Below are positions 17,800 through 19,057 of a stretch of 19,057 nucleotides of DNA, in pieces; the stretch's first letter is position 1; every line of letters begins with the position of its first letter. Under the pieces are notes generated by a model that saw only the letters and a list, made by a program, of their open reading frames with translations, had not been told where the DNA came from and made no database searches. This DNA comes from Flavobacterium psychrophilum (GTDB lineage: Bacteria > Bacteroidota > Bacteroidia > Flavobacteriales > Flavobacteriaceae): assembly GCA_945905915.1 (NCBI GenBank), contig CAMDQL010000029.1, positions 1-19,057 on the forward strand. The letters are read 5' to 3'. The position numbers were made by a program, and so were the translations under genes.

Positions 17800-18168
17800 T
17801 TAAAGCACTTCTGGTGCTAATGATACTATTTTCATGAATTGTTTTTCACGAAGTTCTCTGGCAACTGGACCAAAAACACGAGTTCCTCTCATTTCTCCTG
17901 CAGCGTTTAACAATACACATGCGTTATCGTCAAAACGGATGTAAGATCCATCAGCTCTTCTCACTTCTTTTTTGGTACGAACAACAACTGCAGTTGATAC
18001 TGCTCCTTTTTTAACGTTTCCGTTTGGAGTTGCATCTTTAATTGAAACTACAATTTTGTCACCAACAGAGGCATAACGACGTTTCGTTCCTCCTAAAACA
18101 CGGATCGTAAGAACTTCTTTCGCTCCTGTGTTATCTGCTACTTTTAATCTTGACTCTTGTTGTACCAT
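17800..18168 (-). CDS. rplN: Ribosomal protein uL14
   Basis: L14 forms intersubunit bridges and is the docking site of the silencing factor RsfS. The 122 residues show [49 protein letters not shown] and the C-terminal [20 protein letters not shown]. It is separated from rpsQ by only two bases. Confidence 0.98.
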
Positions 18169-18170
18169 AA

Positions 18171-18428
18171 TTACTTAGCTCTTTCAATGATTTCAACTAA
18201 TCTCCAACATTTTGATTTAGATAAAGGTCTTGTTTCCATGATCTTTACTGTATCGCCAATATTGCAATCGTTTGTTTCGTCGTGCGCAACATATTTTTTT
18301 GTTTTTAACACGAACTTACCGTATAATGGGTGTTTCACTTTTGTAGTTTGTGACACAACAATAGATTTTTCCATTTTGTTAGATGTCACCACACCAATTC
18401 TCTCTTTTCTTAAATTTCTTTTTTCCAT
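18171..18428 (-). CDS. rpsQ: Ribosomal protein uS17
   Basis: S17 is a primary-binding OB-fold protein of the 30S body. The 85 residues contain [40 protein letters not shown] and the family signature [20 protein letters not shown]. It sits between rpmC (17 bases away) and rplN. Confidence 0.98.
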   Translation of the reverse strand: MEKRNLRKERIGVVTSNKMEKSIVVSQTTKVKHPLYGKFVLKTKKYVAHDETNDCNIGDTVKIMETRPLSKSKCWRLVEIIERAK

Positions 18429-18445
18429 CTTTCAGCAGAATACAA

Positions 18446-18637
18446 TTATTGTAACTCTCTTTTAGTTAACTCGGTTTGAAATCTCGCAACTGATCTTCTT
18501 AAACTTCTTAATTGAAGTGGATTTTGGATTGGCGAAATTGCATGAGCATTTTTTAGGTCGGAATACGTTTTCTTTAACTGACTAAGTTGTGTTTGTAACT
18601 CAGCTGCAGATAGATTTTTAATTTCTGATTGTTTCAT
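18446..18637 (-). CDS. rpmC: Ribosomal protein uL29
   Basis: L29 is a small two-helix protein at the tunnel exit and part of the docking site for trigger factor and SRP. The 63 residues begin MKQSEIKNLSAAELQTQLSQ and contain the C-terminal helix NPLQLRSLRRSVARFQTEL, a good family match. It lies 12 bases after rplP. Confidence 0.97.
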   Translation of the reverse strand: MKQSEIKNLSAAELQTQLSQLKKTYSDLKNAHAISPIQNPLQLRSLRRSVARFQTELTKRELQ

Positions 18638-18649
18638 AATTAATTTTGA

Positions 18650-19057
18650 TTATGCTTCGAAATCTCTAGCAACGATAAACTTAGTTTTAACAGGAAGTTT
18701 TTGAGCCGCAAGACGTAAAGCCTCTTTTGCAACTGATAGAGGAACTCCTCCAACTTCAAACATAATTTTACCAGGTTTAACAACTGCAGCCCAATATTCA
18801 ACTGCACCTTTACCTTTACCCATACGTACTTCTAATGGTTTCTTTGTAATAGGTTTATCTGGAAATATTTTGATCCATAATTGACCTTCTCTTTTCATGA
18901 AACGTGTTGCTGCAATACGAGCTGCTTCAATTTGACGAGAAGTAATAAATGAAGAATCTAAAGATTTGATACCAAACATTCCATTTGAAAGCTCGTGTCC
19001 TCTTTGAGAAACGCCTTTCATTCTACCTTTCTGTACCTTACGGTATTTTGTTCTTTT
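18650..19057 (-). CDS. rplP: Ribosomal protein uL16 (partial, N-terminus outside window)
   Basis: L16 sits by the A-site and is needed for late 50S maturation and peptidyl transfer. The frame is open to the right edge: 135 residues are visible, starting [20 protein letters not shown]. Only about four residues (normally MLQP or similar) are missing. The ATG at 19019-19021 is an internal methionine, not the start. [20 protein letters not shown] and [17 protein letters not shown] are family blocks. Confidence 0.97.
   Translation of the reverse strand, partial: KRTKYRKVQKGRMKGVSQRGHELSNGMFGIKSLDSSFITSRQIEAARIAATRFMKREGQLWIKIFPDKPITKKPLEVRMGKGKGAVEYWAAVVKPGKIMFEVGGVPLSVAKEALRLAAQKLPVKTKFIVARDFEA

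Overview
The window is an AT-rich stretch of chromosome from a member of the Bacteroidota, most likely a Flavobacterium or a close relative in the Flavobacteriaceae. The evidence is the protein sequences, the near absence of Shine-Dalgarno motifs before starts, and promoter-like sites of the Bacteroidota form (TTG, about 20 bases, TAnnTTTG). It is housekeeping DNA: no mobile element, CRISPR array, phage gene, tRNA or rRNA is visible, and no gene-free stretch exceeds 300 bases. I found no new multi-gene system. The most interesting points are regulatory or repeat structures between genes.

Left part (1-5046). A partial recR (minus) is followed by a divergently placed sodium:solute symporter gene (plus). 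That gene converges, with a 4-base overlap, on a small CoA-binding-domain gene (minus). A MarC-family membrane protein gene (plus, best start 2409) then converges on two adjacent minus-strand genes of the amidinotransferase/arginine deiminase superfamily: a CtlX-type citrulline-utilisation hydrolase and an arginine deiminase/DDAH-like protein. Two intergenic elements built of inverted arrays of related 7-base units (RTTYCAR) flank the ctlX gene.

Middle part (5169-9141, all minus). Citrate synthase (gltA), enolase (eno) and the small subunit of carbamoyl-phosphate synthetase (carA) form a run of central-metabolism genes. gltA and eno each end in a clear intrinsic terminator. carA has a good promoter match; eno has only a matching -7 element. 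carB is not in the window.

Right part (9275-19057, all minus). This is the end of the S10 operon and the complete spc and alpha operons fused into one run, in transcription order: rplP (start outside the window), rpmC, rpsQ, rplN, rplX, rplE, rpsN, rpsH, rplF, rplR, rpsE, rpmD, rplO, secY, infA, rpmJ, rpsM, rpsK, rpsD, rpoA, rplQ. It ends in a strong terminator after rplQ. Most spacers are 2-17 bases. Three are longer: 104 bases before rpsH, with a promoter-like sequence; 84 bases before rpsD, with a terminator-like hairpin and T-run just before the start codon; and 61 bases before rplQ, with a weaker possible hairpin. adk and map, which lie near secY in many bacteria, are absent here. The run couples synthesis of ribosomal proteins, the secretion channel, initiation factor IF-1 and the RNA polymerase alpha subunit.
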